NCBI GenBank assembly: GCA_030039975.1
Contig: JASHUO010000775.1
Span: 1-8,114 of the forward strand
DNA length: 8,114 bases
DNA from: Alphaproteobacteria bacterium
Lineage (GTDB): Bacteria; Pseudomonadota; Alphaproteobacteria; ATCC43930; CGMCC-115725
Direction: 5' to 3'
Positions 1-6,440 of the stretch are shown piece after piece (position 1 is the first letter of the stretch; every line of letters begins with the position of its first letter). The notes under the pieces are model-generated. The model was not told the origin of the DNA. It did no database searches and saw only the letters and a program-made list of their open reading frames with translations. The translations under genes and the position numbers were made by a program.

Positions 1-60
1 GATTCAAAAACCGGACAGATCACGCGCTACAAAATCCGGACAAATGACGAGCTAACTACA
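1..60. mobile_element. Probable terminal end of an insertion sequence (IS21-like), cut by the left window edge
   Basis: Two tandem imperfect copies of one motif fill this stretch: positions 7-30 and 31-56. Both read AAAA, then CCGGACA, then a close variant of RATSACGMGCT, and most positions agree. The stretch closes with CTAACTACA at 60, so on the other strand the element would begin 5'-TGTAGTTAGC, giving the TG...CA termini usual for IS21, IS3 and IS481 family elements. Multiple short repeats inside the ends are typical of IS21-family elements. No transposase reading frame is visible because the body would lie left of the window. The family assignment rests on memory of such ends and is tentative; the repeat itself is directly visible. 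Confidence 0.5.
7..56 (+). repeat. Tandem pair of ~25-bp direct repeats carrying CCGGACA
   Basis: Copy one lies at 7-30 and copy two at 31-56. They share AAAA, CCGGACA, AT, ACG and GCT blocks in the same order; copy two carries one extra base after AAAA and one before the final AC. The period of about 24-26 bp (two to two and a half helix turns) fits repeated transposase binding sites at an IS end. Confidence 0.7.
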
Positions 61-273
61 CCGAGACAGCGTTTCGTTGCGCGCGCTGGCGGAACAGGTT
101 ACGGTACGCGCACAAGAGCGGCGCTTCTTCCAGGCGAGAGAGTGCCGAGGGAGGCCGCCCGTGGTGCCGCTATGCACCCGGGCGGAAACGAAAGAGGCGC
201 AGCTCGGCCGTGCGCGATGCCTTCGGGTGTCTCGCGCGAGCCACGTCGCGAAACGTGACGTCGGAGGCGAGCC
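61..273. other. Intergenic stretch between IS end and amidohydrolase; no gene recognised
   Basis: About 210 bases separate the presumed IS end from the first start codon. Short open frames exist on both strands but read as arginine- and serine-rich shadow peptides without recognisable domains. I see no convincing sigma-70 promoter. The only clear signal is the ribosome binding site GGAGG at 263-267. If the IS end is real, the insertion lies close upstream of the amidohydrolase and may have replaced its native promoter or provided a new one. Confidence 0.5.
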
Positions 274-1743
274 ATGAGCGCTCATCGCAGTGCGGCGGAA
301 GTCCGTGCCGGTCTCAAGCATCCCATCGTCGATGGCGACGGCCACTGGGTCGAATACGTCCCGGTCTTCGCCGAGCGCATGCGCAAGGTCGCCGGCGACA
401 AGGCGGCGGACGGCTTCATCGCCAGCCAGCGGCGGATTCCCGACGCGCTGAGCCTCTCGGTCGCCGAGCGCGTGCAGCGCGGCGTCGGCATGGAAGGCTA
501 TTGGACGCGCCAATCCACCAATACCCGCGATCGCGCCACGGCGATGATGCCGCGCATGCTCTACGACCGGCTCGACGAGCTCGGCATCGATTTCGGCATT
601 GTCTATCCGACGGCGGGCCTCAGCATCCCGCGCATCCCCGATGGCGAGACGCGGCGCGCCGTGATCCGCGGTTTCAACATCGTCACCGCCGACTATTTCG
701 CCAAGCTCTCCGACCGGCTGACACCCGCGGCGGTCATCCCGATGCATGACCCCGACGAGGCGATCGCCGAGCTCGACTTCGTGACCAAGCAGCTCGGCGC
801 CAAGGTCGGCATGTTCGGCAGCAGCATCGCGCGCCGCATACCGGCGGCGGCGGGGATGGATCATCCGACGGTCGCGCGCTTTGCCGTGACCTATGATCAA
901 TTCGGTCTCGACAGCGCCTATGATTACGATCCGGTTTGGCAGAAATGCCGCGAACTCGGCATCGCGCCGACCTTCCACACCGGCGGCCGCAGCTTCGGCC
1001 TGCGCAATTCGGCGACCAACTTCACCTTCAACCATATCGGCCACTTCGCCGCCGCCGGGCACGCCGTCGCCAAGGCGCTATTCCTGGGCGGCGTCACGCG
1101 GCGCTTCCCCGAGCTGCGCTTTGCCTTCCTCGAAGGCGGCGTCGGCTGGGGCTGCCAGCTCTTCGCCGATCTCATCGAGCATTGGGAGCGGCGCGGCGCC
1201 GCGGGAATCGCCTATATGGATCCGAAGAAGCTCGACCGCGCGCTGCTGCGCAGCTATGTCGAGACCTATGGCGATGCGGATTTCGCCGCCGAATTGGCGC
1301 GGCGCGACGGCTGGCCGAGCCTCGCCGAGGACCAGCTCACCGGCGGCGTCTCGGTGCTCGACGATTTCGCCGCCTGCAGCATCAGCCGCAAAGAGGACTG
1401 GGTCGAGCTCTACGCCAAGCCCTTCTATTTCGGCTGCGAAGCCGATGACCGGATGAACGTCACCGCGTTCGGACGCGCCAACCCCTTCGGCGCCCGGATC
1501 AATGCGATCTTCAGCTCGGATATCGGGCATTTCGACGTGCCGAACATGCTGCATCCCGTGCCCGAAGCTTATGAGCTGGTCGAGGATGGGCTGATCACGC
1601 CGGAGGATTTCCGCGACTTCGCCTTTGCCAATGCGGTGCGGCTCTGGGGCACGCAGAACCCGCGCTTCTTCGACGGCACGGTTGTCGCCGCGGCTGCGGC
1701 CGAAGTGCTGAACAGCGCCCCGACCCGCGTCGCCGCGGAATAA
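274..1743 (+). CDS. Amidohydrolase family metal-dependent hydrolase (Amidohydrolase_2 type)
   Basis: This 489-residue protein looks like a TIM-barrel amidohydrolase of the COG2159/Amidohydrolase_2 group, a family of soluble metal-dependent hydrolases and decarboxylases acting on cyclic or aromatic acids; the substrate here cannot be told. The N-terminal metal motif is visible as D20-G-D22-G-H24 with E27 after it. Further candidate ligands and family motifs are H235 (PTFHTGG), H254/H257/H263 (FNHIGHFAAAGH), FLEGGVGW with E287, and SSDIGHFD with D416 near the C-terminus, equivalent to the usual GSDxPH motif. It is longer than the common 300-400 residues, with extra sequence around residues 300-410. 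There is no signal peptide. The start is supported by GGAGG six bases before the ATG. It ends one base before the convergent HD gene. Family assignment is firm, substrate unknown. Confidence 0.9.
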   Translation: MSAHRSAAEVRAGLKHPIVDGDGHWVEYVPVFAERMRKVAGDKAADGFIASQRRIPDALSLSVAERVQRGVGMEGYWTRQSTNTRDRATAMMPRMLYDRLDELGIDFGIVYPTAGLSIPRIPDGETRRAVIRGFNIVTADYFAKLSDRLTPAAVIPMHDPDEAIAELDFVTKQLGAKVGMFGSSIARRIPAAAGMDHPTVARFAVTYDQFGLDSAYDYDPVWQKCRELGIAPTFHTGGRSFGLRNSATNFTFNHIGHFAAAGHAVAKALFLGGVTRRFPELRFAFLEGGVGWGCQLFADLIEHWERRGAAGIAYMDPKKLDRALLRSYVETYGDADFAAELARRDGWPSLAEDQLTGGVSVLDDFAACSISRKEDWVELYAKPFYFGCEADDRMNVTAFGRANPFGARINAIFSSDIGHFDVPNMLHPVPEAYELVEDGLITPEDFRDFAFANAVRLWGTQNPRFFDGTVVAAAAAEVLNSAPTRVAAE

Positions 1744-1744
1744 G

Positions 1745-2650
1745 TCACCGCGCGCGCGAGCGGCGGGGTTTCGGCCGGTCCCGGCCGCCGCGACTACGGC
1801 CCTTGCCGCGATGCGGCCCCGCGACCGGCTGGTCGTGGGACACTGCCAGAACGTGGCTATAGAGATTGGCGATCCACTGCTTGCCCTCGATGGTATTGTC
1901 GAGATAGCGCAGCGCATCCTGCAAATAGGGCTCGACGGTGCTCCAGAAAAAGTTGGGATAGTGTTCGACCAGGTCGGCGGGCGTGCGGTAGCCGAGCTCG
2001 TCGAGATACCCGATCTCGTTGAATTCGTAGTAGAGGGCGGTGAGCTTGCTCGGATAGAGCGGGTCGGCGAGCTGCCCGATCAGATCGGCGGCGCGGAGCA
2101 GGCCGGGTTCGGTACTGGTCTCGGCATAGGCCACGCTTTTGGGGATCGGAAAGCGCGTCATCTCGATGGCGCGGGCGACGCGCTCGGCATCGACGCGTTG
2201 CGGTGACGTGAACCGCTCCTTGACCGCGATCTTGGAGCGATCGACATGATAGGGCGTCAGGAAGGCATCCGACGCGCCCCGCGGCGGCGCCACGGTGTTG
2301 CCCTGCTCGTCGATGACGAAGCGCTCGCCCGTGTCGCCGGCGCAGACGCCGCGGACATAGCCGAGATCATGCGTCAAAGCGGCGATGATGAAATGGTACC
2401 AGTCCGAAGGCGACACCGATTTTTCCAGGCGCAGCCCGCGCAGGATGTCCTGCGCGACCAGGGCCACCATCATCGTGTGCTGCGTGTCGTGATAGAGGGC
2501 GTCGCTGCTGCCGATGCGCTCGATGACGAGGCGCGCCGATTCGTCCAGCGCCGTCGCGATCAGCGGGTCGCGGCTGCCGAAGGTCTGCCGGAAAACCTCG
2601 GCGAGATTTTGGCCCAGCGCCCCTGCCAGCACTGCCGTGGGATTGAGCAT
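1745..2650 (-). CDS. HD-domain metal-dependent phosphohydrolase-like protein
   Basis: The protein has 301 residues from the ATG at 2650-2648. HD-superfamily metal ligands are visible: H54 and H58 in YHDTQH, H94-D95 in ALTHDLGYVRG, and D189 in RAADLIGQL. H135 in LTPYHVDRSK may also contribute. The H-x3-H...HD layout recalls 3',5'-cyclic nucleotide phosphodiesterases, but the family's second histidine (HDxxH) is replaced (HDLGY). From memory it resembles a conserved HD metalloprotein family seen in cyanobacteria and proteobacteria (name Npun_R2479-like, unverified). The last 25 residues form an Arg/Gly/Lys tail that may bind nucleic acid or anionic surfaces. The frame is open 189 bases further upstream, but that part reads through repeat-derived sequence, and GGGAGG five bases before this ATG decides the start. 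It lacks a signal peptide, so a cytoplasmic location is likely. Substrate unknown. Confidence 0.87.
   Translation of the reverse strand: MLNPTAVLAGALGQNLAEVFRQTFGSRDPLIATALDESARLVIERIGSSDALYHDTQHTMMVALVAQDILRGLRLEKSVSPSDWYHFIIAALTHDLGYVRGVCAGDTGERFVIDEQGNTVAPPRGASDAFLTPYHVDRSKIAVKERFTSPQRVDAERVARAIEMTRFPIPKSVAYAETSTEPGLLRAADLIGQLADPLYPSKLTALYYEFNEIGYLDELGYRTPADLVEHYPNFFWSTVEPYLQDALRYLDNTIEGKQWIANLYSHVLAVSHDQPVAGPHRGKGRSRGGRDRPKPRRSRAR
1760..1791 (+). terminator. GC-rich hairpin downstream of the amidohydrolase, possible terminator
   Basis: Seventeen bases after the amidohydrolase stop, GCGGCGG (1760-1766) can pair with CCGCCGC (1785-1791). A competing inner stem is CGGCCG (1772-1777) with CGGCCG (1782-1787). 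There is no T-tract after it, and the same bases encode the basic C-terminal tail of the HD protein on the other strand, so the pairing may be incidental to GC-rich coding sequence. Confidence 0.2.
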
Positions 2651-2655
2651 CGCTG

Positions 2656-2661
2656 CCTCCC
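2656..2661 (-). promoter_or_regulatory. Ribosome binding site that fixes the HD protein start
   Basis: On the reverse strand GGGAGG stands five bases before the ATG at 2650-2648. The longer open frame (in-frame ATG at 2839) lacks such a site and its N-terminus is encoded by repeat sequence, so the internal start is preferred. The 14 bases GGGAGGCAGCGATG here are identical to those at the start of the substrate-binding protein gene. Confidence 0.75.
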
Positions 2662-2758
2662 GCCCTGGGGGACGGAGCCGGTGAACGGGCGCGGGGCTCC
2701 TCGATGTCCAGCCGCTGTTCCGCCCGTAAACCCTGCGTCCCTCCCCACAACACGGCCG

Positions 2759-2764
2759 AGAATA
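2759..2764 (-). promoter_or_regulatory. Candidate extended -10 promoter element for the HD gene
   Basis: The reverse strand reads TGCTATTCT here, a TGn extension plus TATTCT, matching four of six consensus -10 bases. A transcript would start near 2752, leaving a leader of about 100 bases before the ATG. No good -35 hexamer is found at the right distance, so this is a weak call made from context. Confidence 0.3.
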
Positions 2765-2832
2765 GCACACCGCAGCCGCATCGGCTCGCGGCGCGGTGGC
2801 GGGTGGGAGCCTCAAATAAAACGTCCTCCTCT

Positions 2833-2967
2833 TCGTCACCCCGCGAAGCGCCGCGAAAGCGGGGACCCAGAGCTATAGGCTCCGCTCGTCGGGGCTGAAG
2901 CGCCTGGATGCCCACTTTCGCGGGCAAGGCGAAACTTAGGGACGGCCCGCCTTCGAAGGAATGACGA
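2833..2967. repeat. Bipartite inverted REP-like palindromic repeat
   Basis: The left arm (2833-2870) begins TCGTCACC and ends GCGAAAGCGGGGACCCAG. The right arm (2904-2967), read on the other strand, begins TCGTCATTCC and ends CCGCGAAAGTGGGCATCCAG. The two arms are therefore the outward-facing halves of an imperfect inverted repeat around a central spacer at 2871-2903. The consensus GTCATTCCCGCGAAAGCGGGAATCCAG-like unit is a common dispersed palindrome in proteobacterial genomes. It sits in the 337-base gap (2651-2987) between the MFS gene's stop and the HD gene's start, where its hairpins could end or stabilise the MFS transcript. The right arm carries an insertion relative to the left, so the element is partly decayed. 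Confidence 0.7.
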
Positions 2968-2987
2968 CAGAGGAAGCGAGCGATTTA

Positions 2988-4292
2988 CTACCCCGCCCGC
3001 CCGGCCACCCGCCGCACCTTGCGGGGTGCGGCGCACCAGATCGCGACCGGCGAGAGGAGGCTGCAGGCGATGGCGACCCACCAGGCGGCCCGGTAGCTGC
3101 CGGTGGTATCGTGCAGCAACCCGGTGAGCCACGGCCCCACCGCGCCGCCGGGGATCGCGGTCAGCATCAGCATGCCGAAGATGGTGCCGTAGTGCCGGCC
3201 CTCGAAAATCTCGGCCGGGATGGCGCCGATCACCGAGGTGAGGCCGTACCCGAGCACGCCCTGCGCCGCCACCATCAGGTACAGCAGCGCGGGGCTCGGC
3301 GTCTCGCGCAGCAGCAGCAAGGCGACATAGGTGAGGACGAAACCCAGGCAGCCGATCGTCCATACCCATTCGCGGCCGATGCGGTCGGAGAGATGGCCGA
3401 GCGCGATCTGGCCGGGAATGCCGGCAAGGCTGACGAAGCCGAGCGCCCAGGCGGCATCGCTTGCGCCGAAGCCGATCTCGGTCAGGTATTTGGTCTGGTG
3501 CACCTGCACCGCATACCAGGCGAAGAGCGCGGTGAAATAACCGGCCGAGATCCACCAGAAGCGCGCAGTGCGGAGCGCGCGGGTGAGCGTCCAGTCGGTG
3601 GCGACCCAAGCCGGGTCGACGACCGCACCATGGCGCTTGGCGGCGGTGGCTTCGAGCGAGGCATCGTCGCCGTCCGGTGCAAGACCCAGCTCCTCCGGCT
3701 TGCGCCGCAGCAGCAGGTTGAGCGGCGCCAGCAGCGCCAGCACGAGCACGCTGAGCACCCAACAGGCGCCGCGCCAGCCCATCGCGCCGATCAGGCTGCC
3801 GAGCCAGGGCAGCAGCACGATCGAGCCGATGCCGACACCAGAGAAAGCGAGGCTGAGGGCAAGGCCGCGCCGGCGCACGAACCAGTGCGGCAGGAACAAG
3901 GACTGCCCGGTATAGCCCAAGCAGACGCTGCCGCTGCCGACGAGCACGCCCAAGGTCAGATAGAGCTGCCACGGCGCGGTGACGAACGTCGCCAGCATGA
4001 GCCCCGCCGCCATGCTGGCGATGCCGAGCTCCATCACCACGCGCGGTCCATAGCGGTCCATCAGCTTGCCGAGTCCCGGCCCGAGCACGGCCGAGACCAG
4101 AAAGCCGAAGGAGAAAGCGCCGGCGGTGACGCCGCGGCCCCAATGGAACTCCGCCAGGATCGGCGGGAACAGCAGCGAGAAGGCAGTGCGCGCATTGACG
4201 CCCACCGCCATGGTGACGAAGGCGACGCCGACGACGACCCAGCCATAGAAGATCGGCAGGCGGCGCGTGGCGGATGTCGGCAGAGAAGTCAT
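2988..4292 (-). CDS. Major facilitator superfamily (MFS) transporter
   Basis: The 434-residue protein is a typical 12-segment MFS permease of the inner membrane, using ion gradients to move a small solute in or out; direction and substrate are not readable. Hydrophobic segments begin at about residue 15 (FYGWVVVGVAF) and continue to 421. The loop 2-3 signature GKLMDRYGPR is at 75-84, and its second-half copy GHLSDRIGRE at 299-308. A central cytoplasmic loop (about 196-240, RRKPEELGLAPDGDD...) separates the halves. The overall look is that of monocarboxylate/oxalate-type MFS permeases with FYGWVVVG near the N-terminus. The ATG at 4292 leaves 14 residues before the first segment; the frame is open back to 4427, but that extension is arginine-rich and not transporter-like. 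No clear Shine-Dalgarno site precedes the start. It is transcribed divergently from the histidine kinase gene. Confidence 0.9.
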   Translation of the reverse strand: MTSLPTSATRRLPIFYGWVVVGVAFVTMAVGVNARTAFSLLFPPILAEFHWGRGVTAGAFSFGFLVSAVLGPGLGKLMDRYGPRVVMELGIASMAAGLMLATFVTAPWQLYLTLGVLVGSGSVCLGYTGQSLFLPHWFVRRRGLALSLAFSGVGIGSIVLLPWLGSLIGAMGWRGACWVLSVLVLALLAPLNLLLRRKPEELGLAPDGDDASLEATAAKRHGAVVDPAWVATDWTLTRALRTARFWWISAGYFTALFAWYAVQVHQTKYLTEIGFGASDAAWALGFVSLAGIPGQIALGHLSDRIGREWVWTIGCLGFVLTYVALLLLRETPSPALLYLMVAAQGVLGYGLTSVIGAIPAEIFEGRHYGTIFGMLMLTAIPGGAVGPWLTGLLHDTTGSYRAAWWVAIACSLLSPVAIWCAAPRKVRRVAGRAG

Positions 4293-4380
4293 GGCCGGTC
4301 GCTGGTTGCGGATGGCGGGCGAGTGTCGCCGCTGCCCGCCGCCCCGGCAACTACATCGGAGGTAATGGCGTCGCAGCGGG

Positions 4381-4433
4381 AGAGCAAACGCCTTCGCTAA
4401 GCGCATCCTCATAAAGGGGCAGAGCAAAGCGCC
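4381..4433 (+). repeat. Imperfect direct repeat pair AGAGCAAAsGCC in the divergent promoter region
   Basis: AGAGCAAACGCC (4381-4392) and AGAGCAAAGCGCC (4421-4433) differ by one inserted base. Their starts are 40 bases apart, which would place bound proteins on the same helix face. Regulatory meaning is inferred; short repeats can arise by chance. Confidence 0.3.
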
Positions 4434-4511
4434 CGGCAGCGCCTAAACAGCCTCTTAACACACTGTAAAGCGGTCTCCAATACGCTCGGCGCGCCAAATC
4501 ATGGACGGGCG

Positions 4512-4519
4512 AAAGGAGG
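4512..4519 (+). promoter_or_regulatory. Strong ribosome binding site deciding the kinase start at 4525
   Basis: AAAGGAGG ends five bases before the ATG at 4525. The upstream in-frame ATG at 4501 has no such site and would place this Shine-Dalgarno inside the coding region, so 4525 is the better start. Confidence 0.8.
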
Positions 4520-4524
4520 CCGGT

Positions 4525-6282
4525 ATGTTCGCACATCGGCCGCATACCCGGTGGATCATCGGCATCACCAGCGCGCTCGTCGCGGCCTTGATTGGCATGT
4601 TCTCGTGGATGTTGTCGCACTCTTACGAGATCACCGTCGACGACACCTTCGATAGCAGCTCGAACCTCGCCCTGTCTGTCGAGCAATTCGTCGCCCACAC
4701 GATCACGACCATCGATCTTTCGCTGCAGGTCATCAGCGACGAGATCGACGCCGGAGAGGCGCGCTCGCCCAGGGCGATGCAAGCCCTGCTTGCGGCGAGG
4801 CTGAAGCGCTTGCCCGAGATCGCGGGGCTCGCGGTGCTTGACCCGGACGGGCGCGTCCGCGCGAGCTCGGCCGATTTCCTGCCGGTCGGCGCCGAGCTCG
4901 CAAGCGCTGCATTTTTCCGCCAGGCGCGCGAGCAGGACGGCATCCAGGTCGCGCTTGGCGACCCATCGGGTCAGCGCGCCGACGGCAAGCAATTGATGTT
5001 GAGCCGCCGATACCAGCGTGCGGACGGCAGCGTTGCCGGTGTCGTCGCCGCCACGCTCAATCGTGACTACCTGCAGAAGTTCTTCAGCACGCTGCACATC
5101 GGCAAGAGCGGCATCATCATGGTCGCGACCAACGACGGCACGGCGCTGGTCAGCTGGCCGTTTCGCGAGGACTACATCGGCAAGAATTTCGGACAGACGA
5201 CCCTGTTCACCCAGTGGCTGCCGTTTGCCGCTTCCGGCGTATTGACGCTCCACCTTCCCGAAGCAGGCGCGTGGCGCATCACCGGCTATCAGCGTGTCGA
5301 GAAGCTGCCCCTGGTCGCGCTGGTGGCCCTGTCACGCCGGGAAGCGCTGGCGCCTTGGCGCGGCACCATGGTGGTGCAAACCGTCGCCGGTATGGCGCTG
5401 CTGGCCGCCCTCCTCCTGATGGCGTGGTATCTCAATCGCGAATTTACCGCGCGGCTCGGCGCCTATGGTCAGCTCAGCACCACGGTGCAGGAGCTCGATC
5501 AGGCACGGCTGGCCGCCGAAGACTCGAGCCGTGTCAAAAGCCAGTTCATGGCGCATATGAGCCACGAACTGCGCACACCCCTCAACGCCATCATCGGCTT
5601 CTCCGAGATGATCCGCGATGCCGTGGTGGGACCGATCAGCGCGCGCTATCGTGACTATGCCGTCGATATTCATAAGTCGGGGGCGCATTTGCTGCGCCTC
5701 ATCAACGACGTGCTCGACCTGTCGAAGGTCGAAGCCGGCGGGCTCGACTTGCATGAAGAGACGGTAAGTCTGGCCGACCTGGTCGACGACTGTCAGCGCC
5801 TGATCAATGACGGGCTGATCGCCGGCGAGCTCAAGCTCATCATCGAACTGCCCCCGGATTTGCCGGCGATCCGCGGCGATGCGGTGCGCTTGAAGCAGGT
5901 GCTGCTGAACCTGCTGTCGAATGCGGTGAAATTCACCCCGCGCGGCGGCTCGATCCAGCTGTCGGCAGCCATGACGGGCGAAGGCGGCATCGCGCTTGCG
6001 ATCCGCGACACCGGCATCGGCATGGCGCCAGAGGAGATCCCGCGCGCGCTCGAACCCTTCCGTCAGCTCGACGACGCCTTCAACCGCCGCTTTGAAGGCT
6101 CTGGACTCGGGCTGCCGCTGGCGCGCCGGCTTGCCGAAATGCATGGCGGTCAGCTGCGGATCACGAGCGCAACCGGCATGGGGACGACGGCAACGCTGAT
6201 CCTGCCGGCGAGCCGCGTCATCGCGCCTGCGCCCGCGACGCTCAATCAGCCGCGCGGTATCAAGCGCGACACCGGGGGCTGA
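4525..6282 (+). CDS. Membrane sensor histidine kinase with periplasmic Cache-like sensor
   Basis: The 585-residue protein would sense an extracytoplasmic signal and phosphorylate a partner response regulator. Segment one (about residues 10-30) and segment two (about 282-302) bracket a periplasmic domain of about 250 residues. Its features (LAVLDPDGRVRASS, LSRRYQRADGSVAGVVAATLN, KSGIIMVATNDG) look like a double-Cache fold of the kind that binds small organic ligands. After segment two there is a short coiled-coil-like linker, with no recognisable HAMP, then the HisKA region with H347 in HMSHELRTPLNAIIGFSEMI. The ATPase domain follows: N-box LLNLLSNAVKF (about 460-470), G1 DTGIGMA with D495, and G2 EGSGLGLPLARRL (524-536). 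All catalytic motifs are intact. The stretch GPISARYRDYAVDIHKSG resembles DivJ/PleC-group kinases of alphaproteobacteria. No receiver domain or response regulator gene lies in the window, so the partner is unknown. Confidence 0.9.
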   Translation: MFAHRPHTRWIIGITSALVAALIGMFSWMLSHSYEITVDDTFDSSSNLALSVEQFVAHTITTIDLSLQVISDEIDAGEARSPRAMQALLAARLKRLPEIAGLAVLDPDGRVRASSADFLPVGAELASAAFFRQAREQDGIQVALGDPSGQRADGKQLMLSRRYQRADGSVAGVVAATLNRDYLQKFFSTLHIGKSGIIMVATNDGTALVSWPFREDYIGKNFGQTTLFTQWLPFAASGVLTLHLPEAGAWRITGYQRVEKLPLVALVALSRREALAPWRGTMVVQTVAGMALLAALLLMAWYLNREFTARLGAYGQLSTTVQELDQARLAAEDSSRVKSQFMAHMSHELRTPLNAIIGFSEMIRDAVVGPISARYRDYAVDIHKSGAHLLRLINDVLDLSKVEAGGLDLHEETVSLADLVDDCQRLINDGLIAGELKLIIELPPDLPAIRGDAVRLKQVLLNLLSNAVKFTPRGGSIQLSAAMTGEGGIALAIRDTGIGMAPEEIPRALEPFRQLDDAFNRRFEGSGLGLPLARRLAEMHGGQLRITSATGMGTTATLILPASRVIAPAPATLNQPRGIKRDTGG

Positions 6283-6316
6283 TCTCGAGCGAGCCACGCG
6301 GGACACACGAATGCAG

Positions 6317-6334
6317 ACCCCGCTACTCCGGGGT
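6317..6334 (+). terminator. Hairpin after the histidine kinase gene, possible terminator
   Basis: ACCCCG (6317-6322) and CGGGGT (6329-6334) form a perfect 6-bp stem with a 6-base loop, 35 bases after the kinase stop. No T-run follows, so intrinsic termination would be weak. The hairpin's right arm abuts the candidate -10 of the next gene. Confidence 0.35.
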
Positions 6335-6342
6335 GATATGAT
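6334..6342 (+). promoter_or_regulatory. Candidate extended -10 promoter for the substrate-binding protein gene
   Basis: TGATATGAT combines a TGn extension with TATGAT, matching five of six consensus bases. Transcription would begin near 6349, giving a leader of about 90 bases before the ATG at 6441. No convincing -35 hexamer lies upstream, as is allowed for extended -10 promoters. It suggests that the binding protein gene is transcribed independently of the kinase gene. Confidence 0.4.
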
Positions 6343-6440
6343 GCCCCCTCTGCCCAACAAGCACAGCGCGGCGCCGCACCGCCGCCAGGTTCCGACGAGG
6401 TGATCAACTCTCGCGGAACAACGCTTTCAGGGAGGCAGCG

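Larger units (their letters stand above)
4293..4524. promoter_or_regulatory. Divergent intergenic region between MFS transporter and histidine kinase genes
   Basis: This 232-base region must carry promoters for both outward-facing genes. Its right half (about 4438-4500) is clearly lower in GC than the surroundings. A possible kinase promoter is TTAACA at 4455-4460 with CAATAC at 4478-4483 (17-base spacer), but the second hexamer is a poor match. Two imperfect direct repeats, AGAGCAAACGCC at 4381-4392 and AGAGCAAAGCGCC at 4421-4433, lie 40 bases apart (about four helix turns) and could be operator sites. A tiny frame MASQRESKRLR (4365-4400) follows GGAGG, but the spacing of two bases is too short for a normal start. 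Confidence 0.4.

Noticed and set aside
52..1062. 336-codon reverse open frame opposite the amidohydrolase
   Set aside because: The composition is typical of an antisense shadow and the forward amidohydrolase motifs are unmistakable. Its last part (61-273) reads Arg/Ser-rich peptide with no family I recognise; a repeat search of 61-273 would settle whether anything is there.
2651..2839. N-terminal extension of the HD protein by 63 residues
   Set aside because: The extension is encoded partly by REP-like sequence, has no ribosome binding site, and a strong Shine-Dalgarno stands before the internal ATG at 2650.
2961..4400. 479-codon forward open frame opposite the MFS gene
   Set aside because: It is a shadow frame caused by high third-position GC. 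It is rich in Arg, Gln, Ala and Glu with no domain, while the opposite strand encodes a clear 12-segment transporter.
4365..4400. 11-codon leader peptide MASQRESKRLR upstream of the kinase gene
   Set aside because: GGAGG is only two bases from its ATG, the peptide has no attenuator-type codon runs, and it lies 125 bases from the kinase gene.
4351..5253. 300-codon reverse frame opposite the kinase N-terminus
   Set aside because: It is a shadow of the kinase gene without domains or a plausible start context.
5332..6360. 342-codon reverse frame opposite the kinase C-terminal half
   Set aside because: It covers the intact HisKA and ATPase motifs on the forward strand; its own translation has no recognisable fold.
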